64,000 nucleotides of DNA. Source: Sphaerolaimus hirsutus (lineage: Eukaryota > Nematoda > Chromadorea > Monhysterida > Sphaerolaimidae). This document shows positions 51,556 through 62,583 of this stretch, one piece after another; positions within the stretch are counted from its first letter, which is position 1; each line of letters begins with the position of its first letter. The position numbers were made by a program, and so were the translations under genes. Where the stretch lies: NCBI GenBank assembly GCA_964036195.1, contig CAXIWS010000595.1, positions 1 to 64,000 on the forward strand, read 5' to 3'. The notes below the pieces were generated by a model. The model saw only the letters and a list, made by a program, of their open reading frames with translations, was not told the origin of the DNA and ran no database searches.

Positions 51556-54500
51556 AGGTTTATGGTAATGTAGTGTCAAAATGGAATGAATATTTCAAGT
51601 CATTGCTATCATCAATCCACAAATGCATCAATTCACAATTTTCAATTTTTTAGCCCTGGGGGTTAGACTTAAAGGTTATAGTAATGTAGAGTAAAAATGG
51701 AGTGCACATCTCAAATCACTGCAATAAAAAACCCACAAATGCGTCATTTCACAAATTGAAAGTTTTTGGGACCAGGGGTTCATTATCATGGTTTTAGTAA
51801 TGTGATGTCAAAATGGAGTGCATATTTGAAATCGCTACAATCAGAAACCCACAAATGCATCATTTCACAAATTGAAAATTTTTGGCCCTGGAGGTTCATT
51901 TTCAGGGTTATGGTAATGTAGTGTCAAAATGAAGTGCATATTTCAAATCAAGGCAATCAAAAAGCCACAAATGCATCATTTCACAATTTTAAATTTATTA
52001 GCATTTTTAATGTAGTGTCAAAATGAAGTGCATATTTGAAATCGCTAAACTGGTGGAAAATATAAATGAGAAAATCACTTAATTGTATTTTACAAATCCC
52101 ACGTGCAAGCTGTTAAGCTTTCATCTTGTGTGAGGGTGCCCCCAAGTATTTACTATATATACCATAGGGGGCACCTCCCTCAGGCCACCTATGGTGCAGG
52201 AAAAAAAAATTTCACATTTTTTTCTGGAAAATATAAATGAGAATTCCATACAAATTTTGGTTCCCGATGAAATTTAAATTTTCAAAAAAATTTTTTCTGG
52301 ACATTTGAGACCAAAAAGTTTTTTTTAACATTGGTAGATTCAAAGTATGTACAACTTTTTTACCCCCTCAGAGTCCCCAGAACCCCAACACAATGATGGC
52401 ATTCTTGATCAGACTGAAACATTTTTTTGAGAAAAACATAGGTTTTAGAAAGTGGACAATCCACTATCCCAAGCTATTCATGGAGCACATGGGGGCCAGA
52501 ACTGGCTCGCTCAGTGTCAGGGGCTCGCAACATATGGCTGCTCCTGGGTCCCGTTTTTGCACTTAAATATTTTTTATAGCAAATGATAAAAATGGCCCTG
52601 TGTAAAGAGGGCACTTGCGTGACAGCGTGTCCGACGCCTGCAATGTCACAGCACAAATCACAAAATAATTGTGCCCATTCATTGTGGGCACTAATTATCT
52701 GTAAAAAATCTGTTGGGGCCAATGGGCAATGTGCTATGTATCTAGTTTTAATGGGCCAGACAAAAAACTATGTCATGTCCAGAAAGTTGAAAATCATGGT
52801 TTTTCAATTACAATCACAATTTGGATTAGGACAAAGTTCAAAATAGTTGTTGAGATGGCTTCATAGCACATGTCTGCATATTGGAGCCATTTTTAATTGG
52901 GGGTAGTGGAATGGGGGTCAAAATATACCCCCAAATGACCAGCGGGTCAAAATATGGCTTTTGGCAAGCCACAAGGAATTTTTATTTTTTGAAAAAGCAC
53001 CAACACAAGTGTAATCATGCCTTGTGTTGTCAGCACACCAAAAAATTGCTGCTCACTTTACCGCAGCTATATTTTGTTTGGTTTTTTGAAAATTCTCATT
53101 TATATTTTCCGGGAAAAAATTGGCAAAAAAACTTCATCAATCTGTAGCAGAAGAACAGGGGGGTGCCATGGGGTGCCACTTGGCATATATGTAGACAAAT
53201 GTTGTGGGCACCCCCAGACAAAATGGCAGCCATATTGGGCTGCACGTTTCCCTGTGAGGTTGTTGTGAAAAACGAGGTACCTGGTTTCTCATTTATATGT
53301 GCCACCAGTTTACAATCAGAAACTCACAAATGCATCATTTTATGATTTGAAAGTTTTTGGCCCAGGGGGTTCATTTTTAGGGTTATGGTAATGTAGTGTC
53401 AAAATGAAGTGCATATTCCAGATGAGTGCAATCAGAAACCCAAAAATGCATAATTTCTCAAATTGAAAGTATTTGGCCCCATGGGTTCATTTTTAGGGTT
53501 ATGGTAATGTAGTGTCAAAATGGAGTGCACTTCTCAAATCAGTGCAATCAGAAACCCAAATTTGAAATCAGTGCAATCAGAAACCCAAAAATGAATGATT
53601 TCACAAATTTAAAGATTTTGGCTCCAGGGGTTCATTTTTAGGGTTATGGTTATGTAGTGCCAAAATGAAGTGAATATTTCAGATGTATGCAATCAGAAAC
53701 CTGAAAATGCATAATTTCTCAAATTGAAAGTATTTGGCCCCATGGGTTCATTTTTAGGGTTATGGTAATGTAGTGTCTAAATGGAGTGCATTTCTCAAAT
53801 CAGTGCAATCAGAAACCCAAATTTGAAATCAGTGCAATCAGAAACCCAAAAATGAATGATTTCACAAATTTAAAGATTTTGGCTCCAGGGGTTCATTTTT
53901 AGGGTTATGGTTATGTAGTGTCAAAATGAAGTGAATATTTCAGATGTATGCAATCAGAAACCTGAAAATGCATAATTTCTCAAATTGAAAGTATTTGGCC
54001 CCATGGGTTCATTTTTAGGGTTATGGTAATGTAGTATCAAAATGGAGTGCATATCTCAAATCAGTGCAATCAGAAACCCAAATTTGAAATCAGTGCAATT
54101 AGAAACCCAAATTTGAAATCAGTGCAATCAGAAACCCAAAAATGAATGATTTCACAAATTGAAAGATTTTGGCTCCAGGGGTTCATTTTCAGGGTTATGG
54201 TTATGTCGTTTTCATGGTTATGAAGTGTCAAAATGGAGTGCATATTTCAAATCAGTGCAATTAGAAACCCACATTGCATCATTTCACAATTTCTAATTTT
54301 TTAAGCCCTGGGCATATTTGAAATCGCTACAATCAGAAACCCACAAATGCATCATTTTATGATTTGAAAGTTTTTGGCCCAGTGGGTTCATTTTTAGGGT
54401 TATGGTAATGTAGTGTCAAAATGAAGTGCATATTTCAAATGAGTGCAATCAGAAACCTGAAAATGCATCATTTCTCAAATTGAAAGTATTTGGCCCCATG

Positions 54501-54905
54501 GGTTAATTTTTAGGGTTATGGTAATGTAGTGTCAAAATGGAGTGCATATATCAAATCAGTGCAATCAGAAACCCAAATTTGAAATCAGTGCAATCAGAAA
54601 CCCAAAAATGCATCATTTCACAAATTGAAAGTTTTTGGCCCCAGTGGTTCATTTTCAGGGTTATGGTAATGTAGTGTCAAAATGGAGTGCATTATATATC
54701 AAATCAGTGCAATTAGAAACCCACAATGCATCATTTCACAATTTGAAAGTTTTGGCCCCAGAGGTTTAATTTCCGGGTTATGGTAATGTACTGTCAGAAT
54801 GGAGTGCATATTTCAAATCATTGTAATCAGTAACCCACAAATGCATCATATCACAATTTATATTTTTTAGCCCCGGGGGCCTCACTTAAGGGTTATGGTA
54901 ATGTT
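51555..54905. repeat. Longer satellite, roughly 110-180-bp units
   Basis: Units contain TTAGGGTTATGGTAATGTAG, TGTCAAAATGGAGTGCATAT, AATCAGTGCAATCAGAAACC and CATCATTTCACAAATTGAAA. The part AAATCAGTGCAATCAGAAAC is sub-duplicated in several units, which varies the length. The array is interrupted by a TA-target element at 52048-53310. It contains no telomere-type tandem array despite the TTAGGG word. Confidence 0.85.
52048..53310. mobile_element. TA-target non-autonomous element, AACTGGTGG ends (1263 bp)
   Basis: TA lies on both sides (52046-52047 and 53311-53312). Neighbouring satellite units show the empty site CGCTACAATCAG. The ends are AACTGGTGGAAAATATAAAT and TTTATATGTGCCACCAGTT. Short frames inside have no domain. 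Mobilisation by a Tc1/mariner-type enzyme is inferred from TA. Confidence 0.8.
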
Positions 54906-55615
54906 ATTGTCAATTTCCATAAACTCAGCACCTAATTTGGCAAACACCCATCAACTCAACTCCCATCAACTCAGCCTCTAATTTGTAAACTTGTGTCAAC
55001 AGCCCCTTATTTTTAAACTTCTGTCAACTCAACCTAATTTATAAACACCCATCAACGCAACCCTGACTGGCAAACTCAGCTTCTACAAACTGAAGTCAAC
55101 CCCCTATACATGTGCAATTGCATTCTTGGGAAGCAACTTTGCCATCTACTAACCCTGTTTGTCAAGATCATAAGGGATGAGACACACACAGGCACAATCA
55201 CACGCCTCATTTTTTGCCCGATTCGTGTGTGTTTTTGCACACAATGCAGTCACTATTTATTAGCACAGTCCTTTACAGACAGGAACTTCATTGTGTCCTA
55301 TGTTTTGCATTGGGCATACTTTGCATGCAGTTCTCTCAAAAATATATATGTTCTAATACCTATGAACGAGTTATGTGTTTTATGTAAATGTTATGTTTTG
55401 TAGTTGCCTGATTACACATATTGAAAGTGTAAATATCTATGCATAGTGGGCAAAATACATTTTTTCACTATTACACTCTTTATTTCCTTTGAATATATTC
55501 CCATTCTCGGAAAGATTCTTTTATTTACCTCAAAATGGAGTTTTTGCATAAGATATATTGACGATCATTTAATAAGTCAAATATTACACCATTTAAAATA
55601 ATAAAATAAAAATTA

Positions 55616-56023
55616 CCGTATATCCTTGAATAAGACCCCCCCCCTTGAATAATATCCCCCCTTGAATAACACCCCCCTGCTGGCCAGGTGAGGAAAATAT
55701 AACGCCCCCCCTTGAATAACTCCCCCCTCTTGAATAAGTCCCCCCGCTGGGTAAAACGACAATGTGTATTTGAATGATTCAGACGCCGATGAACACGAAT
55801 TTTAGGATGGATACGTTGTTTTTGTTCTTGTTGAACTGGTCATTTTCTGCATTAGATGTGTTGAAGGAATGCATACAAACAATGAATAAAGTGAAAGTTT
55901 TCCTGGAAGTTCTGAGGAAAAAATAACCCCCCCCCTTGAATAGTACCCCCCTTGAATAACTCCCCCCTCCAAAACCTCTGACGAAATAATAACGCCCCTG
56001 GGGTCTTATTCAAGGATATACGG
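55616..56023. mobile_element. CCGTAT-family MITE (CCTTGAATAA word), inverted relative
   Basis: The ends are CCGTATATCCTTGAATAAG and TTCAAGGATATACGG with TA on both sides. It is the reverse orientation of the element at 23446-23853 and shares its non-repetitive interior (AATTTTAGGATGGATACG). Confidence 0.85.
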
Positions 56024-56053
56024 TAGCTAAAATGTGACTAATAAAATATGACA

Positions 56054-56495
56054 CCATATTACCTCGAATTATCCCCCCCTTGAATTAACCCCCCCCCCTC
56101 GAATTAACCCGCCCTCAAAATGAGCTGACGAAATAATAAACCCCCCCTCGAAATACCCCCCCCCCCCCTTCGGAATGATGTACGTCATGTACATAAAAAT
56201 ACGTCATGTATGCAATGTACATGATGTATATTAGGTATTGTTAATTTGCATTCCAGCTACGCACAGACTTAGTTTATGTAGCTATCTACGTCTTTATGTC
56301 CAAATATATCCTGTTTGGACACATTTATTACTTGTTTTGGGTATGTAAATAGCTACTATTTACTACAATTCTTACGAAAATTCCTGACGAAATAATAACC
56401 CCCCCCCTCGAATAAACCCCCCCTCGAATTAACCCCCCCTCAAATTTTGCTGGCGAAATAATAAACCCCCATGGGGGTATATCGAGGTAATACGG
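56054..56495. mobile_element. CCGTAT-family MITE (CCTCGAATTA word)
   Basis: The left end has decayed to CCATATTACCTCGAATTA; the right end is TATCGAGGTAATACGG. The interior (TTTATGTCCAAATATATCC) matches, inverted, the element at 59213-59662. The two are mirror partners in the large palindrome. Confidence 0.8.
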
Positions 56496-57333
56496 TATTT
56501 TGCATTTTGGAAATTGTGGAACTTCAAACCCTTGGTGACAGATCAGCAGAACAGATCTTCATCCCCTACAACAAGCTTTTGTCTATGGTTATTCTTTCAA
56601 ACACTGCCTTTCCTTCAAGGTGACATGTGTGGCTAAACAAACCACTAACAATTACTCATGTATGTGATGGGAAAGTGTCTTCACAATGAATTTTGTATTG
56701 GGAAGTGCCAATTGGCTCCATGAAGTGTTGAGAAGTTGGGAAGACACTTCATGATGGATCACACACCCATTTTTGCTGTGGGACCTACTAATCCAATTCA
56801 GTAACCCACACAAAAAGTTTTTAGACCACCCATATGTGGGCTTAGTTCTAACTTATTTGTACTAATACTACTTTTATTTGACTTTGAACAACATGATTCT
56901 GAAGGCTCTTCTGGTTGGTTTATGTGTTGCAAACAGAAATTGGAAATGATTCCCATTTCTGTTTTGAATTCTCTTTTCATTAACTTATCACTAATTCACA
57001 ACCATAAAAGTGTAACAGATTAAAATTGTCACTTATCCTCAAAATCAGAGAAACTTTGAACAAATGTGAGAGACTGTGTGTATCGGTGGTCCACTGCCAA
57101 CAAGCCATTGAGCATGGTTACAAAACTACTAACCTTTTCAAATGATTTACAATTGTAAAATATTTTGAATTTACACCTTGTCTAAAAGTGGTGAAAATGT
57201 TTAAATATTTAAAATCTCAAAATTTCAGTACTCATTCAATAGGTAATCTATTGCATTCATGTGCGCAATTGCGCAATCAAATCAATGTGGGTGTTCATTT
57301 TCATTGGATTTGCCACTTTCACTATGCCATTTA

Positions 57334-58438
57334 CTGTATTTCCTCGAAATACCCCCTGGAGGGTGATTGTTGCATAGTGCTCCCGAGAGGGGGGGGGGGG
57401 TGTCAAACGAGGGGGGGGGGGTATTTCGAGGGGGGGGGGGTATTTCTAGGGGGGGGGGGGGGAGGTATTTNNNNNNNNNNNNNNNNNNNNNNNNNNNNNN
57501 NNNNNNNNNNNNNNNNNNNNNNNNNNNNNNNNNNNNNNNNNNNNNNNNNNNNNNNNNNNNNNNNNNNNNNNNNNNNNNNNNNNNNNNNNNNNNNNNNNNN
57601 NNNNNNNNNNNNNNNNNNNNNNNNNNNNNNNNNNNNNNNNNNNNNNNNNNNNNNNNNNNNNNNNNNNNNNACCCGATTTCTACTGTGGAGTGCAGCTATT
57701 TATGTCATTACCCATGGTAAAATCTGACAAAAAATACCTATATATTCTGTGTTGTTGACTCATTGTGTCTTTCATCAAACATTTGTTGATTTCAATTCAA
57801 TGAATAAAATTTTAATTGGATTAGTTCTTAAAAAAGCTTAGTAGAGGAAGTTAATATATTGGAGGTGATGTTTCATACTCCAGGGGCGCATTGGCTACAT
57901 TTCATTATTACACTACATATCCTGAATTACTATTTTTACATGGAAGATTAAAAAATGATTAAAACTGAAGGAGGATTGTGCCAGTAAAATATGAAAACGG
58001 ATACCGTATTTCCTCGGAATCCCCCCCCCCCTCGAAATACCCCCCCCCCCCTCTCGAGACCACTATGAAACAATCACCCCCCCCCCCCCCCCCCCCCCGA
58101 AATACCCCCCCCCCAAATTGAGTGTAAAGAGAACGTACATGACAAATACTGCAGTTTGTGTTCTGCGTAGTGCAGAACACACGTTAAAACAATGTCGGAA
58201 TCACGTTAGAACAGTGTTTATACCATCTACGTACTAATATTAGTCTACAGGAGTCTTTACATGTCAGTTATTGATGCATTTTTCTACCCCAGCGCACATC
58301 ACAAACAACGATTTTGTACTAGGATTTCAAAAAAGTTCTTGCGAAATTATAACCCCCCCCCCCTCGAAATACCCCCCCTCGTTTAACCTCCCTTCCCGTC
58401 TCGAGAGCACTATGAAACAATCACTCGAGGAAATACGG
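57334..58438. mobile_element. CCGTAT-family elements around the palindrome centre, containing a gap
   Basis: The left end is CTGTATTTCCTCGAAATA at 57334; a right end GAGGAAATACGG stops at 58438. Another left end, CCGTATTTCCTCGG, starts at 58004, so two elements or a nested pair are present. The outer flanks 57185-57333 and 58440-58590 are mirror images. The 200-N gap prevents a final reading. Confidence 0.55.
57471..57670. other. Assembly gap, 200 N
   Basis: Exactly 200 undetermined bases, immediately after long G runs and close to the centre of the large palindrome. This is the kind of place where sequencing and assembly commonly fail. Confidence 1.
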
Positions 58439-59212
58439 TAAATGGCAAAGTGAAAGTGGCAAATCCAATGATAATGAACACCCACATTGATTTGATTGCG
58501 AAATTGCGCACATGAATGCAATAGATTACCTATTGGATGAGTACTGAAATTTTGAGATTTGAAATATTTAGACATTTTCACCACTTTTAGGCAAGGTGTA
58601 AATTCAAAATATTTTACAATTGTAAATCATTTGAAAAGGTTATAGTTTTGTAATTTTAAGTGACAATTTTAATCTGTTACACTTTTATGGTTGTGAATTA
58701 GTGATAAGTTAATGAAAAAAGAATCCAAAACAGAAATGGGAATCATTTCCAATTTCTATTTGCAAAACATAAACCAACCAGAAGTGCCTTCAGATTCATG
58801 TTGTTCAACTTCAAATAAAAGTAGTATTAGTACAAATAAGTTAGAACTTTGCCTTACACACATGGGTGGTCTAAAAACTTTTTGTGTGGGTTACTGAATT
58901 GGGTTAGTAGGTCCCACAGCAAAAATGGGTGTGTGATCCATCATGAAGTGTCTTCATGGTGACACTTCCCAACACTTCATGGAGCCAATTGGCACTTCCC
59001 AATACAAAATTCATTGTGAAGACACTTTTCCATCACATACATGAGTAATTGTGGTGGTCATAGTGGTGTGTTTAGCCACACATGTCACCTTCAAGGAAAG
59101 GCAGTGTTTGAAAGAATAACCATAGACAAAAGCTTGTTGTAGGGGATGAAGATCTGTTCTGCTGATCTGGCACCAAGCGTTTGAACTTACAAAATTTCCG
59201 AAATGCAAACTA

Positions 59213-59662
59213 CCGTATTACCTCGAAATACCCCCATGGGGGTTTATTATTTCGCCAGCAAAATTTGAGGGGGGGGGGTTAATTCGAGGGGGGGGGATTT
59301 ATTCGAGGGGGGGGGTATTATTTCGTCAGGAATTTTCGTAAGAATTGGAGTAAATAGTAGGCATTTACATACCCAAAACAAGTAATAAATGTGTCCAAAC
59401 AGGATATATTTGGACATAAAGACGTAGATAGCTACATAAACTAAGTCTGTGCGTAGCTGGAATGCAAAATTAACAGTAATATACATCATGTACATTGCAT
59501 ACATGACGTATTTTTTATGTACATGACGTACATCATTCCGAAGGGGGGGGGGGTATTTCGAGGGGGGGGGGGTTATTATTTCTTCAGCTCATTTTGAGGG
59601 GGGGTTAATTCGAGGGGGGGGGGGGGGTTAATTCAAGGGGGGGATAATTCGAGGTAATATGG
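59213..59662. mobile_element. CCGTAT-family MITE (CCTCGAAATA word)
   Basis: The ends are CCGTATTACCTCGAAATA and TCGAGGTAATATGG with TA at both sides. The internal G runs follow TTCGAG words. It is the mirror partner of 56054-56495. Confidence 0.8.
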
Positions 59663-60520
59663 TATCATACTTTTTATCGCAGTATAATAGCCACATTTTA
59701 GTTTCAGGCCAAACACTAGTGAATGCCACATGCTCCCCGAAATGGCAAAGCTTAGGAGAGGGCATACAGACTGGCTCACAAGCAATTTTGACAGTTTTCA
59801 TTGTGATGAAAAAAGTACAACATTTTACATTTTTGTTGTTTTGTAATTTCAAACCCACAGTGCCATTGGAAGTCAGAGATCTTTATTGTCTACAATAAAT
59901 TTTTTGTCAATGGTTACTCTTTCAAAAACTGTTTTTTCATTAAGGTGTTGTGTGTTGTTAAACCATTATGATCATCAACACTCAATGCCAGGAAGTGAAC
60001 TTTTGTTCCTTTTTTCTTGGCTAACAGACACAAATTTCCCAGAAATTTTCTTTGGGTGTCGGTCAATAGGGTCACGTTAAAGCTAGAAGCTAGAAATTCA
60101 TACATTTGTAGATAAATGTATGGTCTTCATTTTGATACCCATAGAAGCCCCCTAGCAAGATGTCACCGCGAAAAATACACAAAAATTCAGTGTGAATAAC
60201 TGTGTCTGTTTTAGCAAACTGCAGACTTATTTCACATAGTGTTAGAGTAGTAGATTTGAGGCAGCAACTGATGGAGCATGGTCAATCCATCCATTCAAAT
60301 TTGAATTTGACATGACCAGTAATCATACCTAAGTGGAACAATTTGTGTAGTGAAAAAAACATTGACTTTATGTACTTTTGATGTGTAACTTGAGAAAAGA
60401 ATGTTTTTGCTTTTGGAATGAAAGTTAACACCCTAGTGTCAAGTGTGCCAAGTTTAGCATGAAAGTTGTTGACCAAAGTTTGATTGCATCAGCCAGAGTT
60501 TGCTTTAGGGTTTAGAGATA

Positions 60521-60868
60521 CCGTATTTCCTCGAAATACCCCCAGGGGGTGATTGTTCTAGAGTGAGAATTTTGAGGGGGGTTAAACGAGAGTGGGGGGG
60601 GATTTCGAGGGGGGGGGCTTATTATTTCGCCAGAATTTTTTTGAAATTCTAGTACTAAATTGTCGTCTGTAACGTACGCAGACGTAGAAAAATGCAACAA
60701 TAACCACTATATATAAGAGTCTATTGACTTTTTTAAGTGTGTAACAAATGTTCTAACGTAACAATTCATTGTTTTTAACGTGTGTTTTGCATCGCCCGAA
60801 TCACACACCACAGTTTTGTTATGTACCTACTCTGTACACTCAATTTGGGTGGGGGGGTATTTCGAGTT
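60521..60868. mobile_element. CCGTAT-family element (CCTCGAAATA word), right part rearranged
   Basis: The left end is CCGTATTTCCTCGAAATA. The interior GTAACGTACGCAGACGTAG mirrors 25690 in the 24629-25854 element. The far end is replaced after GGGGTATTTCGAG (60867) by sequence related to the nested hAT-like element, with AAGCGTAAATACGC around 61480. Confidence 0.6.
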
Positions 60869-61826
60869 TTTTCTCAGTGGATTCGTTCAAAATCAAGCTT
60901 TCAGCGACATTTTCAGATGTCTACTTGGTAGTCTGCCCTTAGATGTTGATGGCACTTAATCGACAGCGACAGTTAATAAATCTTCATTTCCGCACTCAGA
61001 CTTTATGCTGTACATTTTTGCGATGTATTTATACCTAATTCTCATAAATGCTTACCGCATTTCTTCTAATAGCGTAAACGTAAGATACACTTATGTCATC
61101 TTCATTTTCAAACTCAGACGTCGTGTATTTTCAGCCACAAAATTTCTATTCTGAAGCCATTCCATCTAAATCCATTTAAATATTTTGCCCGACGACACAG
61201 TATAAAAGAGATAGGTATTCATATTGCGACACAATTTGTACATGTGTCGTTATTTCCAGTGCATTACTGCACACATGCAGTTTTTTTTGTATACAGTTTC
61301 GTTCACTTTTTTGTAGTTTTTACACTTTTTACAAAAGCATAAAACCGGACTATGTGAAAAACGTTTTTACGCTTTTAGTACCCGGGTATTTCGGCCGGGA
61401 AAGCGTAATAAAGCGTACGGGTATTTTATGAAAGTGTAAGCGTAATCATAAGTGTAAATACCCATTTACCCGAGTATTTCGGGTAAGCGTAAATACGCTT
61501 TCGCAACTCTGTTGCAGACAAACATGTTGAGCTCTGTAAGAAAATTATCTCCTCACTTGGAAAATGCATCTTTAAAGGGAGGAGTTATTCAAGGCATACT
61601 TATTAAATGATCGTCAATATATCTTATGCAAAAACTCCATTTTGAGGTAAATAAGAGAATTTTTTCGAGAATGGGAATATATTCAAAGGAAATAAAGAGT
61701 GTAATAGTGAAAAAATTGTATTTTGCCCACTATGCATAGATATTTACACTTTCAATATGTGTAATCAGGCAACTAGAAAACATAACATTTACATAAAACA
61801 CTACTCGTTCAGGTATATTATAAATA

Positions 61827-62265
61827 CCGTATTACCTCAAATTATCCCCCCCTTGAATTAACCCCCCCTCGAATTAACCCCCCCTCGAATTAACCCCCCC
61901 TCAAAATGGGCTGGGGAAAAAATAAACCCCCCCTCGAAATACACCCCCCCCAAATACAGTGTAAACAGCATGTACACAACAAATAACACAATGTGTGTAC
62001 TGTATTATGCAGAACACACGCTAAAACCGATGACTGAGTGATGTTAGGGGAGGGTTTATGTGTATATACAGTAGTATATGCCTATAAACACTCATACGCC
62101 TCTGACAATGTTGTATTTTTCTACGTCTGAGTACGGGGAATTTCGTAAAATTTCTGGCGAAATAATAGACCCCCCCCCTCGAATTAACCCCCCCTCGAAT
62201 TAACCCCCCTCAAAATTTGCTGGCGAAATAATAAACCCCCATGGGGGTATTTCGAGGTAATACGG
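61827..62265. mobile_element. CCGTAT-family MITE (CCTCAAATTA word)
   Basis: The ends are CCGTATTACCTCAAATTA and TTTCGAGGTAATACGG with TA on both sides. Copy A (about 24310, TATCATTTATCATTTATTTATAA) lacks it, read in mirror. The interior repeats CTCGAATTAACCCCCC. Confidence 0.8.
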
Positions 62266-62583
62266 TAGATGATAAATGATATATTTCAATGCAGATTATC
62301 ATCATCTGCTAGTAGTACACAGTTGTGAAAACCTATTTACTTTTACTCAACCATATGTATACACTTCAAATTAATTTCTATATGTGAATATAAATAAGAA
62401 CTATGTGCTAAAAATTTCATACATGCAGAATGAATTGTCACGAAATTATGGGTTATTTTGCATTTATTGCATTTATTGCTTTTAGTTCACAATCAACAAA
62501 ATGTATATCAATATATAGTAATTGAGGATACACAATAAATAATCACTCAAACTGTCTTATTCAATATAAAAAGAATATAAATA

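Larger units (their letters stand above)
49196..55356 (-). mobile_element. Helitron-like insertion (6.16 kb) carrying satellites
   Basis: Paralogous sequences at about 24312-24325 and 61808-61822 read TTATAATATACC without interruption. Here the sequence is split between A (49195) and T (55357) with no target duplication. On the minus strand the 3' end is CCGACCGAAGGTCGG (a hairpin), 12 bases, then CTAG, then host T. This is the layout of Helitron 3' ends. The 5' end on that strand reads TTAGAACATA rather than the usual TC, so the assignment is not complete. No Rep/helicase is present. The interior is a 1.6-kb inverted repeat (about 49205-50850), a 30-bp minisatellite and a longer satellite. 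Confidence 0.65.
58440..62583. repeat. Inverted copy C of the duplicated repeat segment
   Basis: Read backwards, 62583 to 58440 follows the order of copy A from about 23270 to 40045 without the BEL/Pao element, and that of copy B from 46680 to 57333 without the 2.17-kb and Helitron-like insertions. Landmarks: TTTGATTGCATCAGCCAGAG (60480), mirror of 25880; AGAGGGCATACAGACTGGC (59758), the empty BEL/Pao site. Confidence 0.85.

Noticed and set aside
53360-54900. Telomeric repeat because of recurrent TTAGGG
   Set aside because: The hexamer occurs once per long satellite unit and is not in tandem.
58712-58897. Short frame starting MKKESKTEMG, present in three copies of the repeat segment
   Set aside because: The frames differ by stops and indels among copies and the repeat is non-coding elsewhere; there is no recognisable domain.
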